This document shows, piece by piece, positions 44,303 to 56,086 of a DNA stretch of 64,000 bases (within the stretch, counting starts at the first letter, position 1; every line of letters starts with the position of its first letter). Both the position numbers and the translations under genes were made by a program. Source of the stretch: Straminergon stramineum (Eukaryota > Streptophyta > Bryopsida > Hypnales > Calliergonaceae); NCBI GenBank assembly GCA_963920665.1, contig OY987265.1:16993001-17057000 (forward strand), in the 5' to 3' direction. The notes under the pieces are model-generated. The model did not search any database. It saw only the letters and a program-made list of their open reading frames with translations, and was not told the origin of the DNA.

Positions 44303-44722
44303 TAAGTGGATATTCTTGAAATTATATTGATTTAAAGCCAACTTCAGCATGCCAACAACTTTTTCATGAATGAAAAATCTGTGAATTGAATTTGACACAA
44401 GCATGGTCACATTTAGGAACATGGTTTGTTATTTATTGCAAATCCACATGTTTGTTTTTGGTTTTCCCATCTCTCATTATAAACTACATGTGTATATTTT
44501 TTGCCAAATCTACTATCATAAATAGGTGCCTAGGGCAGAAATTTTTGAAAATTCATAAGTAATTCAAAAAGATTTGGAAAAATACGAAATCACTTGTGCT
44601 CTAAACCACATGTATTTTTCTTTCTTTGAAAAATAAACCAAAAATATTTTCGTCCACACAAGCCCATGAAAGAAGTGAACTAGCCCTTAAATGGTTGCTT
44701 TAAGAGTAGACTACCTTAACTA

Positions 44723-45132
44723 AGGTAGAAGGCTCATAAATTGTTCATCTACGGGTTGGTCCACCTTTTTCATGGATTTCTTTTCATGGGAATATTTTTA
44801 TCTAATTTTTCAGACAAAGAGAAATAGATGTAGAATGTAAAACAAGTGGTTTCATAGTTTTTGAAGTATTATTGAATTATTTATGAATTTTCAAACAAGT
44901 TGTGTCATAGGTCCCTATTTATGTCACTAGATCTTCCATAAATTGTTCACTTGAAGTTATAAAGAGAAATGGGGCAAACAAGGACAATGATTGGCTCTGG
45001 CAATAAATTACATTTTTTTCCTCGATCCATTCAAATGACTTTAGAGGTGGATTTAAAGACCGTTTCATGTCCATTTCAGAGCTAAAGTAAGGACAATTCT
45101 AAATGCCCTAATGGAGTTCGAGCCTCCTACCT
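44723..45132. mobile_element. TA-flanked MITE P3
   Basis: 410 bp. Left AGGTAGAAGGCTCATAAATT, right the inverse of AGGTAGGAGGCTCGAACTCC; TA both sides (44721-44722, 45133-45134). An orphan TAGACTACCT-TA end lies directly to its left (44709-44718). Confidence 0.75.
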
Positions 45133-45134
45133 TA

Positions 45135-46313
45135 ACATAAAGGACATTCTATGTTCTAGTTTGGTCAAATTTCATTAGTTTTCTATATTATAGTAAAACA
45201 TACCTTTCTAAAGTTTGATGTTTTTCTCATGTAGTACTATATTGTATACCGAAAATTAGACTTCAATTTTTCTTAATTATAAACATTCATAGGAAATTTA
45301 TGTGATTTTTAAAAATAATTGCTTTGTACTTATCATAGTATTTACAAAAATGTCTAATTAGTATAAAATTTGAAAAAAAAAATGGAGATAATAGTGGTAA
45401 ATATCATGGTGTAAATGGTGTATTCCTTGAAATTGCACTAAAGTGGTGTATTTTAAGCTTTCAAGATGCTAACTTCAAAGTTTCACAAGAATTACAATTT
45501 TAACAATCTTGGAAAAAGAAAAGAAAAAAAGAAGTAGATTATTGGAACTTCATTTTCATAGTCAAGCTTAAGATAGTTAAAAGCAAAAACTATGTAAAAT
45601 TCAAGTATGGTCCTAAAACTATTCCCCTTCAGTAAGTTTGTCATTTAAGAAGTAAGTGACAAGCCAAAGCCCCTCAAACTTGGTTTTGAAAAAGTCATTG
45701 ATGAAAAGTGTTTTTTTGCATTTTTCTTGGAATGTTTCAACCTACTGAATTCACTTCTATAGTTTATATGACTTGCCAAGCACCATATTTAGGTTGCAAA
45801 GTCAAAGCACTATTCATTGTTCATTGAATTGAGGGCAAGCAACAAGACCTATCATTAGGAAAAATATGAGCCCTTTAAGGGGTTGTAAGTCACGAACAAT
45901 AGGGAAAAACATGGAACTCTGGTTGGAAAAAAAATGAAAATCTTGGCAAGCAAACTGCAAGGCTTGGTTAGTATGGGATAGTTCAATTAAAGAATTTAAA
46001 AAATATGGAAATTTTAATTAAAAAATTCATATTAAAATAAATTACAAAATCTAATGTGGCATTAGTGCAACCACATCATACAGCTATTTTCGACATTATT
46101 ATTTTAATATATTTTTTAAAATTTTATTATATCACTATTCATCATTGATGATGAATAGTAGCCACTATTCCTCAAAGGGGCTATGACTTCCTTTGAGGGG
46201 GAACTTCTCACAGGGAAGTAGCCTTTTTAGAACTCAAATTTTTCCTAGTGGCCCTACTTTAAGGAGATTTTTATTCTCCTTTGAATTGCCTACTAAGCCA
46301 GGGAATATTGTTT
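45135..46313. other. AT-rich spacer, nothing recognised
   Basis: Short inverted motifs around 46140-46200 (CTCAAAGGGG..CCTTTGAGGGGG), but no gene or paired termini. Confidence 0.4.
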
Positions 46314-46315
46314 AA

Positions 46316-46599
46316 AGGTAACTACATCTAAAATTAATAGAATAAACAATTCATCATGGATCCCATTATTATTATATTTAAATTTTTGGCAAGATTGTAT
46401 TGGTGGTCAAAAGGAGATTCTATATTCTCTTAGAATGCATTTTTAGGACATTGCATGAATAAATTATGAATTTTCAAAGTGCTAAACAAGATATGTTTTC
46501 TCAAACCAATTTTAGATTTATAAATAGTGGGAGTATATTTTATGCAAATATTTTTAGGGGTCTGATTTAAAAAGGGGTCAATTTTAGGTGTAATTACTT
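46316..46599. mobile_element. MITE N3
   Basis: AGGTAACTACATCTAAAATT at the left, CAATTTTAGGTGTAATTACT(T) at the right. TA follows on the right; the left flank has decayed to AA. Interior is the inverse of N2 (TAAATAGTGGGAGTATATTTT against ACTCCCACTATTCATAA). Confidence 0.65.
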
Positions 46600-46601
46600 T
46601 A

Positions 46602-47704
46602 GTTTTTAGCATTGATGATAAACTTCAAAAGATTTGAATGCATATTTGGAAGTACATACTTCAAATTAGTCAATGTGAGAATTACAAGGCTAGGGCTTTA
46701 CTTTGCTACAAACAACTATTGATGATTGTCAAATTTCAAGGTAACATAGTTCTTCTATTGGTATACTAGTAGTAATAACATAATGGTAACTAGTGAAAAA
46801 TAGGAGATGAAGTGAAAAGCAATTAAGTCTACAAAATTTTATTAAAATTTGGTTGTACATCAAACTAGGATTTGAAAAATAAAAATGTTTCTCTTAGAGT
46901 TCAAGAAATGGATGAGCACATGATCTTATTGTATGCAAAAATTCAATTTGTGATTTGCGTCCCACTTTGACTTCATGTATGTAAATTTTTGGTGAAAATT
47001 ACACTTGTATATTGGTAGAATAAAATAAGGAACATTGTAGACTATAAAACAATATATTTTTTTCTTGCAAGTGCATAAATGTGTCTTTTTGTGCATGTAT
47101 ACATGATTTTGAGAATTCTAAAACAATGGCCGAAAAGAGTGAAAAAATTTACAATATGAATAATGAATGAAGGGATGACCAATTGTCAAAAGCAAAAATC
47201 ATTGGAAGAAATCATTGAACATGCATCATTATATAGACCCACCAATGTGTATCTATGGTCTTCTTATCAACATCTGATGTGCTTGATTAACAAATTAAAT
47301 AACACTACTCTCAACTACTTGTTCATTCTATTCATAGTCTTAAGGACTAGATAGCCTACTTCTAGTGATTTGAGAACTTCAGCATGCTCTATTGACTTCA
47401 TAATTTGGACTTTGTGCATTAACTCTCTAAGATGGATACCAATAATCATAATCTACATGTAGAGCTTTGTTTTAGATCATTCCAAAAAATATTGCACAAG
47501 TTACAATTTAAAAAAAAAATTCAATGTCAAAGCCTTCAATGTCATTGCCACAAAAATGACATTTTTTGAATTTGAGTCCAACTAATGAAATGAAGCTTAT
47601 TAAGTGTAGTTTCTACGCCAATTAGAAATTTTGAAAAATTCATACATTTCAATATTTTATAGCAATATGAACTTTGAGCCTTTAACCATGGTCTATTGAT
47701 TTTC
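46602..47704. other. AT-rich spacer, nothing recognised
   Basis: No gene or repeat boundary. Confidence 0.4.
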
Positions 47705-47992
47705 TAATTTTAGAGTGAAATGGTAACTTTGGTTTACACTATGATGTTATAAAGTCTAAAATACATCTATGGTGAAAATTTCAGATTTTCTAGTATATTT
47801 TGTATTTGATGTGAAATTTTCTCATTTTTTCTTAAAAAATTCACCATAATTTCAATTTTTCCCAAAAAATTTGAAAATTTTAAGACTTATAACAATTGAA
47901 ACATAGAATTTCCATCTTTGAAAACCAAATATAAAACTTTTCACATATATAGTTGCAAAATGGCAACAAATAGAATAATGGACAATGAGGCT
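47705..47992. repeat. Dispersed repeat H, copy 2
   Basis: Same orientation as H1 at 8738-8995; diverged, with scattered indels. Confidence 0.7.
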
Positions 47993-49524
47993 TGAAATGA
48001 GAGGTAATGGGGTTTGTATCATTCAAGAGATATCTGTGACTCAAAGATGGTACATTATCATCCAGGGTGAATTGACCCCCTCATTGACCCACACTTGGAT
48101 AGAAGGGGGATGGATGGGGACATGGGGTCCTACAACTTGTTCTCATGTGGTCGACGTCTATACTATTTTTGGCTATTTGGTGCACCTCTAGATTACCCAA
48201 AACTTTATCTACAACTACATTCACATTGCACAACATGGTTAGGGTTTGATTGGAGTGGGGATGTGGGATCCAATTAGCCAATAAATTAATATTGTTGTAT
48301 ACCTAGTACAACCCCTCACCATTACACCGTTCTTGTTCAAATATTTGAACTTATCCTGCCCTTCCCTTTCATAGGCATTCATGCTCCTCCTCAACCTTCT
48401 TTGAGGATCACTCTTCATCACTCATACAAAGCATTTGGATTGAGGTTACATTGTGCTCTTGGTCTGCCATTGTTAATCTCAAACATCAAGTTTGCCTCCA
48501 TTTTGTAGAAATGTACTATCACATAGAATCAAATGATTGAAGAAGATTGGACTAGATTTTAGCAGATTGAGAGCACCTCCAAGAGCCTGGCAACCTATTG
48601 TGTTGCAGCAATTCAAGGCCAACAATTCGAGGGCATGGAATCTATCTAGAAGACAACAAAAGGTGAAACAAAGATTGTATTCTTTGGCACAAGACCTATT
48701 GAAACAGCTAGATCTTGGTGAAAGTCCATCATACAAAGTCTCCACCACACAGGAACATGTTTGTGTGTCAAAATTTCTCGTCATGACCCATGAAATTGTC
48801 TAACAAGGTTTTCTGGTCCTCAATATTCAGTTAAGTATTATACTTGTGTAGTTCTAGCTGTGGTTGTAGCCATGACAGCCTAAGGCTGCTGATAAACAGA
48901 GTTTTAGATAGAGATTGCAACATGGATTTTTAGTACTCAACAAGCCATCACTAAAGCACTTGTCCTCATTCATCAAGCATATCTTGAAAGGATCTAAGAC
49001 TTTGTATATTAAGTTCCTGCTACACTTCAGTTCTTTTGATGGGAATTGAATTTGGGCAAGTAAGCTTAGGTGCAAGGTGGTGGTTGCTTCCTTCACTCTT
49101 GACAATAGTAGTCAAGATGAATTCACTGAGCTTGTAATGTGAAACATTTCATTAGAGAGATGACACGGCAAAAAACTTGCACCAAATCTACCAAATTCCA
49201 ATCTCCTTCTTACTCTTCTTGCAAGGCTTGTGGTTTGTACTCTATCAATCTCAAGATCAAATAATAAGCTTTGAGATTGACAGTCAACAAGCGAAGAGAG
49301 ATGAACACATATGAGCAAAGGTGGGAAGAAGAGGCGTGTTTAGACTTCCTAGAGCTCTTGATCACGAACCAAGTTGAGCAGCTTGGCAACCTCAAGGAAA
49401 TTGAGTGTTGGGGCAGATGGATTTTGAGGTGCCCGAGAGAGGCAAAAAAGCACCGAAACAGACTCAAAAACCACATTCTATACCATGACCTTAGTTACTT
49501 CCCCGAGTGGCACAAAGTTAACGA
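47993..49524. other. GC-richer spacer with unassigned ORFs
   Basis: Composition is more coding-like than in the neighbours. A plus frame at 48537-48803 (no ATG start) encodes a basic, leucine-rich peptide containing RAWNLSRRQQKVKQRLYSLA; a minus frame overlaps it. An ATG at 49301 opens 89 codons ending at 49567 (MNTYEQRWEEEACLDFLELL..), rich in Glu, Arg and Trp. It runs into repeat G2, so its end is foreign. No domain recognised; decayed gene exons are possible. Confidence 0.3.
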
Positions 49525-51755
49525 AACACAATTAGGCTTGGTTTATACTAGCACTGGGGTTGGATAGAAGGCTGGCTTGATTTGCCCCCAGTTCGACCCT
49601 CAATCTAGCCCTAGTTCAACACTCTGCCCTAGTTAATGTATAGTGTTGAGGCCCAATTCTAGGGCCCAATTTCCAATTCATGTGCTCTTGGATTTTTTTA
49701 ATGCTTAGTCAAAAAAATATAAAGCATGGAGTTTTTCCTTATTTCATCTATTTTTTCTATTTCAAAAATTAAAGAGAAAGTTCTTTTTAGCTTTTTGTGA
49801 ACCTTTTCCTATTTCTTCCCATTATTCCTATTTCTTGTATTTTTCAAAAGTATGTTAAAATGCAATTTAACTTCATTTATTATTCATTTTTTGATTGTGT
49901 GTTTAATCAATACACATTGAATCTCTTTTCCTATTGTCAAATAAATGTTTTGCAAATGAAAAACAATGCAACCACAATAGACCTTCACGCACAAACAAAT
50001 AGAACTTGGAAAATGACAAATGTAGCATGTAAATATTTAGAGGAGTTCCTCAAGTAATTACTCAAAACCTTCCTCCACATCCATTAAGCCTCTAATGATT
50101 CCATCATTGCATCAAAAATTGTGCAACATGTATTAAAAATAAAAAATAATGCAACATGTAAACATGCACCTATAGTAAAATCTATGATCCAAATACAAGA
50201 GATTGACTCAAGCTAGGAATGAACCCATCTTTGAATGCCTACAAACTACTAAATCCTAAGAAAAGTTTGACATTGCATATTCAAGAATTGGTTATTGGCA
50301 TACTTGTAATAACCTACCTACATTCAACCCATAATTCAGGCACTATTAAAATTGATCAATTGAGGAGCAAAATTAATTGAGGAAATAAATTATTTGTAAA
50401 ATTGATCAAAGTAATTGAGGGCTAAATTAACCCCTAAGTGCATCGACGTCCATTTTTTGGACGATGAACACATGAAAACTTAAGTTTTATCCTCCTAACT
50501 ACTTGGATGAAAGTTATTTTAATTTGTGAAGATAGGTTATCAAGTTGTTGTCCTATCTAAGGGTTGGATTTGGTGTTACTAGAGTTCATATTTTTCTAAA
50601 ATTACAAATGTACGAGTGTGTCAAGTGGTCAAAGTGCATTGACTTTAGTTCAAAATTGGATTAGCCAAAATGAGGTCATAGATAGGAAGAATACAAAAAT
50701 TTCAAAAAATCACCATGTGAAGAGAACCTCATTTCAAATCCATTCATACAAATTTTACTCAAAAAATGATAATATTTTACTTGCAATCAAATTTTGAAGG
50801 AATTTTGAAATTTTTCTTTCAAAATTTGTAAAAAAAGATTGGTGATAGCGGTGGTGAATCTAGCTGTACAAATGGAATCTAAAAATCAAAATCTACAACT
50901 TTTATTTGCATTTCAATTCCAAAATTTGCTTCCAAATAGCACTTTATAATGATTTTTCTCAAATTGTCATTTCTGGAGATGAATCTGGACGTTCAGGGGT
51001 TAAGTGAGGACAAAATTATCCGTAAAATTGATCAAATTAACTCAGGGCTAAATTAACTGGAAAAAGTGATCAAATTAAATGAGGAGTTAAATAAACTGTA
51101 AAATTTGAGCTGAATTATTGGAACGAAATGTAACTGAATGAAATTAAATGAACAGAGGGCCAAATTCATAAACTGAACTGGAATTAAATGAAATGGAATG
51201 TTCAATGTTCCAGTCATTTCAGAACTCAACCAAATTACTGTCACAGTTCAGTTTATGAATGGCCAGATGTTCTGGAATTTAATTGAGGGCTGGAGCTCAA
51301 ATCTGCTTTCCCAAATGGCCAGATGTTTTACCATTTTTTGTGACTGTGTCTATTCACTATTATTAGAATGGTCAAATTTTCAATTTTCTTGTTGGCAAGT
51401 GAAAGGAGGTTTCAACACACCAAAGAACATGACATTTCGATATAGTATGCAAAAGTTATGAAAGGTCAAAGTTTCAAATAATAACTTCCATTGGTTCATG
51501 ATAGAGGTGATCATGATCCAATGAACGAGTCCAATCCGGCCCTAGATGGGACTTCGGGCCACCCAAAACCTTGTCCTAATTTCTTCCTTTGAGCTGGAAG
51601 GTTTGACGCCAAAACTATACCACCTAAAGCAACATGTAGGATGAGTTGTAGTTCCAACCTAGCCCTAGCATAAAGTCCTTGAGCCAAATTTGTAGGAATT
51701 GAGTGATCCTATTGGTTCAAACTTAGAGAATTTGGGGCAGCTCAATCCCTCTTAA
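49525..51755 (-). mobile_element. Dispersed element G, copy 2, inverted (contains T9)
   Basis: Begins TTAGGCTTGGTTTATACTAG, the inverse of the G1 right end (CTAGTATAAACCGGGCCTTA). Ends near AACTTAGAGAATTTGGGGCA, the inverse of the G1 left part. Near 51530-51720 it shares with the inverse of G1 CCAATCCGGCCCTAGATGGG and CTACATGTAGGATGAGTTG-like stretches. Net about 1.65 kb. More decayed than G1. Confidence 0.6.
50431..50999 (+). mobile_element. TTAA element T9, family delta, copy 2
   Basis: 569 bp, exact TTAA both sides (50427-50430, 51000-51003). Left CCCCTAAGTGCATCGACGTC with the CGTCCATTTTTTGGACG hairpin, right TCTGGACGTTCAGGGG. Closely matches T8. Confidence 0.85.
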
Positions 51756-52589
51756 CTATTTTGCTCGGCAATTGTATGTACGCTGTCAATCATAAAAACC
51801 AAGCCCAATGCATCTCTTAACATACCTTCCATCCTAACAGGCTCGACATTCAAACAACCTAGCACATCAAATTCAACATATTTGATGTGCCCACAAAGAA
51901 GCTATGCATGCAACCAATCAACAACATCATGGCAGCAATTGCTTTGTTCTTTCATGTTGCTCTGCAAATTGACAAAGAGATTCCTACAAGCCCTTGCTAA
52001 TTGAAATGAGGGTTTGAAGAACCACCCATTGCACAACTTTTTTTCCTTTTTTATGAAGTGCCAAAATAGCAGTATAAAATGTTATAGTGGTGCTCCAAAT
52101 TTCAACATTGACTCTAGATATCGAATAGAAAATATGACATTAGCACATATGACACGTCCATAATTTTGATTTCATCCACAATTTGGTGATTTCATCCAAG
52201 ATCTTTTTTAATTTAAAGTTTTTTGCCAAAAAACTTCATGGTTCGTTGCCATTTTTATTTTGGCCAAATCATTTTATTTGATGCAATCTTGCACTATAAT
52301 GCCCACCAAACAAGCCTTGGTCCATTGGTTGAGGAGTTAGACCCCAAGGATTGCCATCTTAAGAAAACTTCTAGGTAAATATGCTCTACATGCATTGTTC
52401 TAGGGCTAGATTGTAGCAATGGCGACCTTGGAAATGGCACCAGATGAATCACCAAGTGACCTATAGAGGAGAAATATCAATGAAAGGCAATGGACAAGGT
52501 GATGTAGCATCTAACCCTACATCGTGGAGTGAGTAGGGTTACGGCTTGTAGCGAAGTGCCATTAGGCGCTACTAGAATTTTTGTAGAAT
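51756..52589. other. Spacer, nothing recognised
   Basis: No gene; no paired termini found. Confidence 0.4.
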
Positions 52590-52772
52590 TTATAGAATTC
52601 ACCAATTATAAGTGCATGGAAATTCATTGGTAGCCTAGGTAGCACATGCATACTTCACCAAGGCTTTCAAGATTAGTTCCATTATATAGTTCTAGCTCTA
52701 CTTTTCACCTATGAAGACCACATGCAAGACCAAATGATAATGAACAATTCAAATATTTCCAAACATCACTTC
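52590..52772. repeat. Dispersed repeat Y, copy 2
   Basis: Collinear with 24105-24292 until CATCACTTC, where TTAACCCCTAATGACCC begins. Confidence 0.75.
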
Positions 52773-52776
52773 TTAA

Positions 52777-53406
52777 CCCCTAATGACCCAAGGGAGGTGT
52801 ACTTCAAAAAATAGGCCCAAATTGCCAAGAACTTCATAAATTTGTTAATAATGTTTTCTTCAAATTGGATAGAATGTTGCCAAAGGATATTGAATTTCAC
52901 ATTGAGAGTGAGCACCTCAAAAAAATTTAGATTGTTTGACTACACAATTTAGTAGATTTTTAAGTTTTAAATTTTATTTGGGTTAATGGAAAAAAAGGGC
53001 AACACACTTTGTAAGAGCATGCCTTAGTGAGAATATTTTGAAATGATGACCTTTTTGTGCTCAATGAAAGATGAGAGTTGAGAATGCTCATTTCAAATTC
53101 CACAACATTCCTAGCATTTTTCATTTCATAGTGGAGCTTGCAATACAATGTGGGTGCTAAAATGAGAGTAGTATTTGTAAGAAAAACAAACATGGGCACA
53201 CTTGTCTTTTCCTTGAGCTCTTTGGATTTGTCTTTTTCAAGGCAGGTGGATCTCCTAAACAATTGTAGATTTGGCCATATCATATTGAATTGTAACATTT
53301 TTAGCATTAAACACACTTGAGAGATCCAACCCCCAAGCTCCTCTAGATTAGCAATGGTGGCTAAGACACAAAATAGATGCACTTTCTTGGGGTAGTAAAT
53401 CACCAA
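52777..53406. mobile_element. One-ended TTAA element with a minus ORF
   Basis: TTAA (52773-52776) then CCCCTAATGACCCAAGG marks a left terminus inserted in repeat Y. No GGGG-TTAA end was found. The tract holds a 148-codon minus frame (53406-52960; the track's start residue may not be a true ATG) with no recognised domain. The right boundary given is simply the ORF edge, so the true extent is unknown. Confidence 0.4.
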
Positions 53407-53599
53407 TTCAACAAGGACACTAGTAACACCAAATGAGATTGAATCTCACAATCCCTGGACTTGCAACAAACTTGTAAGAAATGCAAAAGTGACATGAAAG
53501 GCTACATCAAAAAGGTGAGAACTACACCAACATGAATCAGTCAATGATTATGGCCAATTCTTATGAAATGAGTAAAATATTTGCTATAGCAAGTCCTGC

Positions 53600-54035
53600 A
53601 ATGACTAGACTATGCAGAACTTTTAGTAGAAGTGTTTGAAAAGCACAGACTCTTCCCATAGAGTTCCATGGGAGAGATCGCTAAGGTATAGTAGTAGGTC
53701 GTTATTGCAACCATCTTCTTCAAACAACCTAGGAGGTACCTCTGAAATGGATAGTAAGTGGTTTTAAAATGGACTACCATCAATGTGAGAGTATAATTAA
53801 GATTTGTCAGGTATTGATTCATACTTTGTCAATGGATAGAATAAGAGCCAGAGAGGGTCCATTTCAAAGCCTGAGTGTGTCCACTTAATTTTTCTAAATG
53901 AGAATTGATTGCCCAATTGCCTTCTTACAAATGTTAAAAGAATTTAGGATCCATTTAAGTTTAGTAATGGTTGCATTTAGAAACCTTGGGTATTACTTTT
54001 TGAATGCCTCAATGCTTATTTTTGGTCAATCCAAA
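53600..54035 (-). repeat. Repeat S, copy 2 (empty site for the SINE)
   Basis: Inverse of 41335-42020 with the conserved MNQYLTNLNYTLT frame on the minus strand (53822-53610). The target sequence of the SINE occurs once here (53931-53942), uninterrupted. Confidence 0.8.
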
Positions 54036-55161
54036 TCTTTTTTCATATTGCATGTGTGAGTTTTGCAAGGCCTATGATCAAGAACAGATGCCTATCAAAG
54101 AATTCTTTGAAAATTCATAAATAATTCATAAATGCTCCAAAAAAAAATGAAACCACATGTATTAGATTTTGCATCAATTTTTTTTCTTCAAGTGAAAAAT
54201 AAGGGAAAATATTTTTGGGCATTTGAAAACCATCAAAAAGGCCCAATAGCCATTAAATGGATGCTTTATAAGCACATTGCCTTTATTGATGCACTTCATC
54301 CAGTACTACAAAGTCCACATTCATGAGACAGCCACTCCCTCCTGAAGGCTTCCAATAGTGCAAATGCCACAGCATGAGATCTTTCTTCACAAATTTATAT
54401 AATTCAATAGAATCATTCGTGTGGTGCTTCAAAAGAATTCTGCAGGTTATCACTCCTTATTCTCTCCCAAACCCAAAGCTGCAAGGTCCTTCATGTGTGA
54501 CAATGTACCTACAAGACATACACTAGTGTTCACTACAGGGAGAGGAGTATGTTCAATAAGCTATCTTCATTCCACTATGGAATATTCAAGATTGAGAGTA
54601 TGACATGGATTCTGAGCCCAAAACTAGGAATTGCAAATTTATGAACTTCTGGGCAGTCATGGACTTTTACTGTTGACTAAGGCAATATCTTTAACCAAAT
54701 TATGGTTTCACAAATCCTAAAACCATAAACCTTAGACAATAAGTTTTTTGAACATCACATTTTTGATATAGCATGTTGTGCAAGATTTCTGTAATTTTAA
54801 TCAAAATAGGCGCCTCCAGCTGTTCACAGCCACATCTCCTGTGAGCAACCCTACATTCTCCTCTCCAAAAAGCTCTCCATGCCCAGTGTGAGCAAATTCT
54901 GAAATTAAAATTTTCCTCAGACATCCAATTCAAACAACCGTCAGTGTTGCAGAGGCTATTTGAATGTTCCAAATCTTAAAATTAGAACTACTTATATTTC
55001 TTAATGTAAATCAATGAAACATAAGTGAATAAAATGCTAATTCAAAACAAGGGAGTAGGCTGAAACCAAGCTAGAATGCACCGGAAATCACGGCTGTGGT
55101 TTGTGCTCAGGTCATTGTAAACATGGAATGAAGCTTTAAAGAATCATTCTGTGCAAATGAA
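54036..55161. other. Spacer, nothing recognised
   Basis: Frames under 91 codons on both strands, no domain. No termini recognised. Confidence 0.4.
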
Positions 55162-55174
55162 CTTGATGCATTTT

Positions 55175-55357
55175 TTTTCATTTTTTTTGAAACAAGCGTG
55201 TTCAAGAAACACACTGCAAGGGGTTCCGCCAGGAGGAGAGGCTGATTTCATGCAAGGTGCAGAACCTGTCGCTACCAGGTATCGAACCGGCAACCACACC
55301 ATTTGGTTTGGGTACCTCACCACCCTCATCCGGTAGTTTAGGGTCATCTCAGACCAT
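55175..55357 (-). mobile_element. tRNA-type SINE, minus strand, 13-bp TSD
   Basis: Flanked by CTTGATGCATTTT (55162-55174, 55358-55370). On the minus strand it carries a perfect pol III B-box GGTTCGATACC. Its 3' end (left side) is A-rich (TTTCAAAAAAAATGAAAAAA). The A-box is degenerate. The sequence differs from the SINE at 41445, so it is a second family. Overlapping short ORFs on both strands are fortuitous. Confidence 0.85.
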
Positions 55358-55603
55358 CTTGATGCATTTTGAGACCTCTTACTGCATGCAGGCTGAATTT
55401 TTAATTGATTAGTGGTACTTGATTTGAGCAGAGATTTCCAGCAAATTCTTTGACGAGGGAGTGGATGGTATGGGCTACTAAGTTAACCTTACAACAAAGT
55501 CATCAAACATGCTTTAGCATGACTAATCAAGAGTGCCTCTCATTAAAGGTGTGTTTTCACTATGCATCGTCAAAATTTGATGACAGGATTAAGAGCTATT
55601 TGA

Positions 55604-56081
55604 AAGGATACTAGTGTGCCCTGTGCCATTGTCACAGCCAAAATAAAAATAATTTTCTAATTTTTAATTCCTTAAAACTTTGAAATTCCTTAACTTCCAC
55701 ACCTTATGTCCAAATGCAACAAAACACAAATGTGTTGTGGGCTTTCCGATGGTACCAAAAATGAAACTGGGGAAGCACGGTTCCAGAGGTTTCAATGTAA
55801 CAAATTAACAAAACAAACATCCTCATTCAAGGTATACTAGTGTGCCTTTTTCTATTGCCATAATCAAAATAAAAAGTATCAATAATTTAAAATTTAAAAA
55901 ATTTAAAAAAAATTAGAAATTCAATATCTTTTATGTCATGAGTTGGAACACTATGAAAAAAAATCCATGCCCCTTTCCTTGTAAAGAGCTTTCAAATGAT
56001 ACTATGAACACGTCTTGGGGACACAATTTTGGAGATCTCATTGCAACAAACAAAACAAACTAACAACTTCATTTAAGGTAT
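55604..56081 (+). repeat. Two-unit tandem repeat K, locus 2
   Basis: Units of about 55604-55832 and 55833-56081 share ATACTAGTGTGCC, CCATTG.CA, AAATTTT..AAT, ATGCCCC/TGTGTTG, GAGCTTTC and AACAAACAAAACAAAC with each other and with 26937-27433. Directly followed by block U3. Confidence 0.7.
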
Positions 56082-56086
56082 AGATT

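Noticed and set aside
52960..53406. 148-codon minus ORF as a host gene
   Set aside because: No recognisable domain, and it lies in a tract that begins with a TTAA element terminus. Kept only as part of that repeat.
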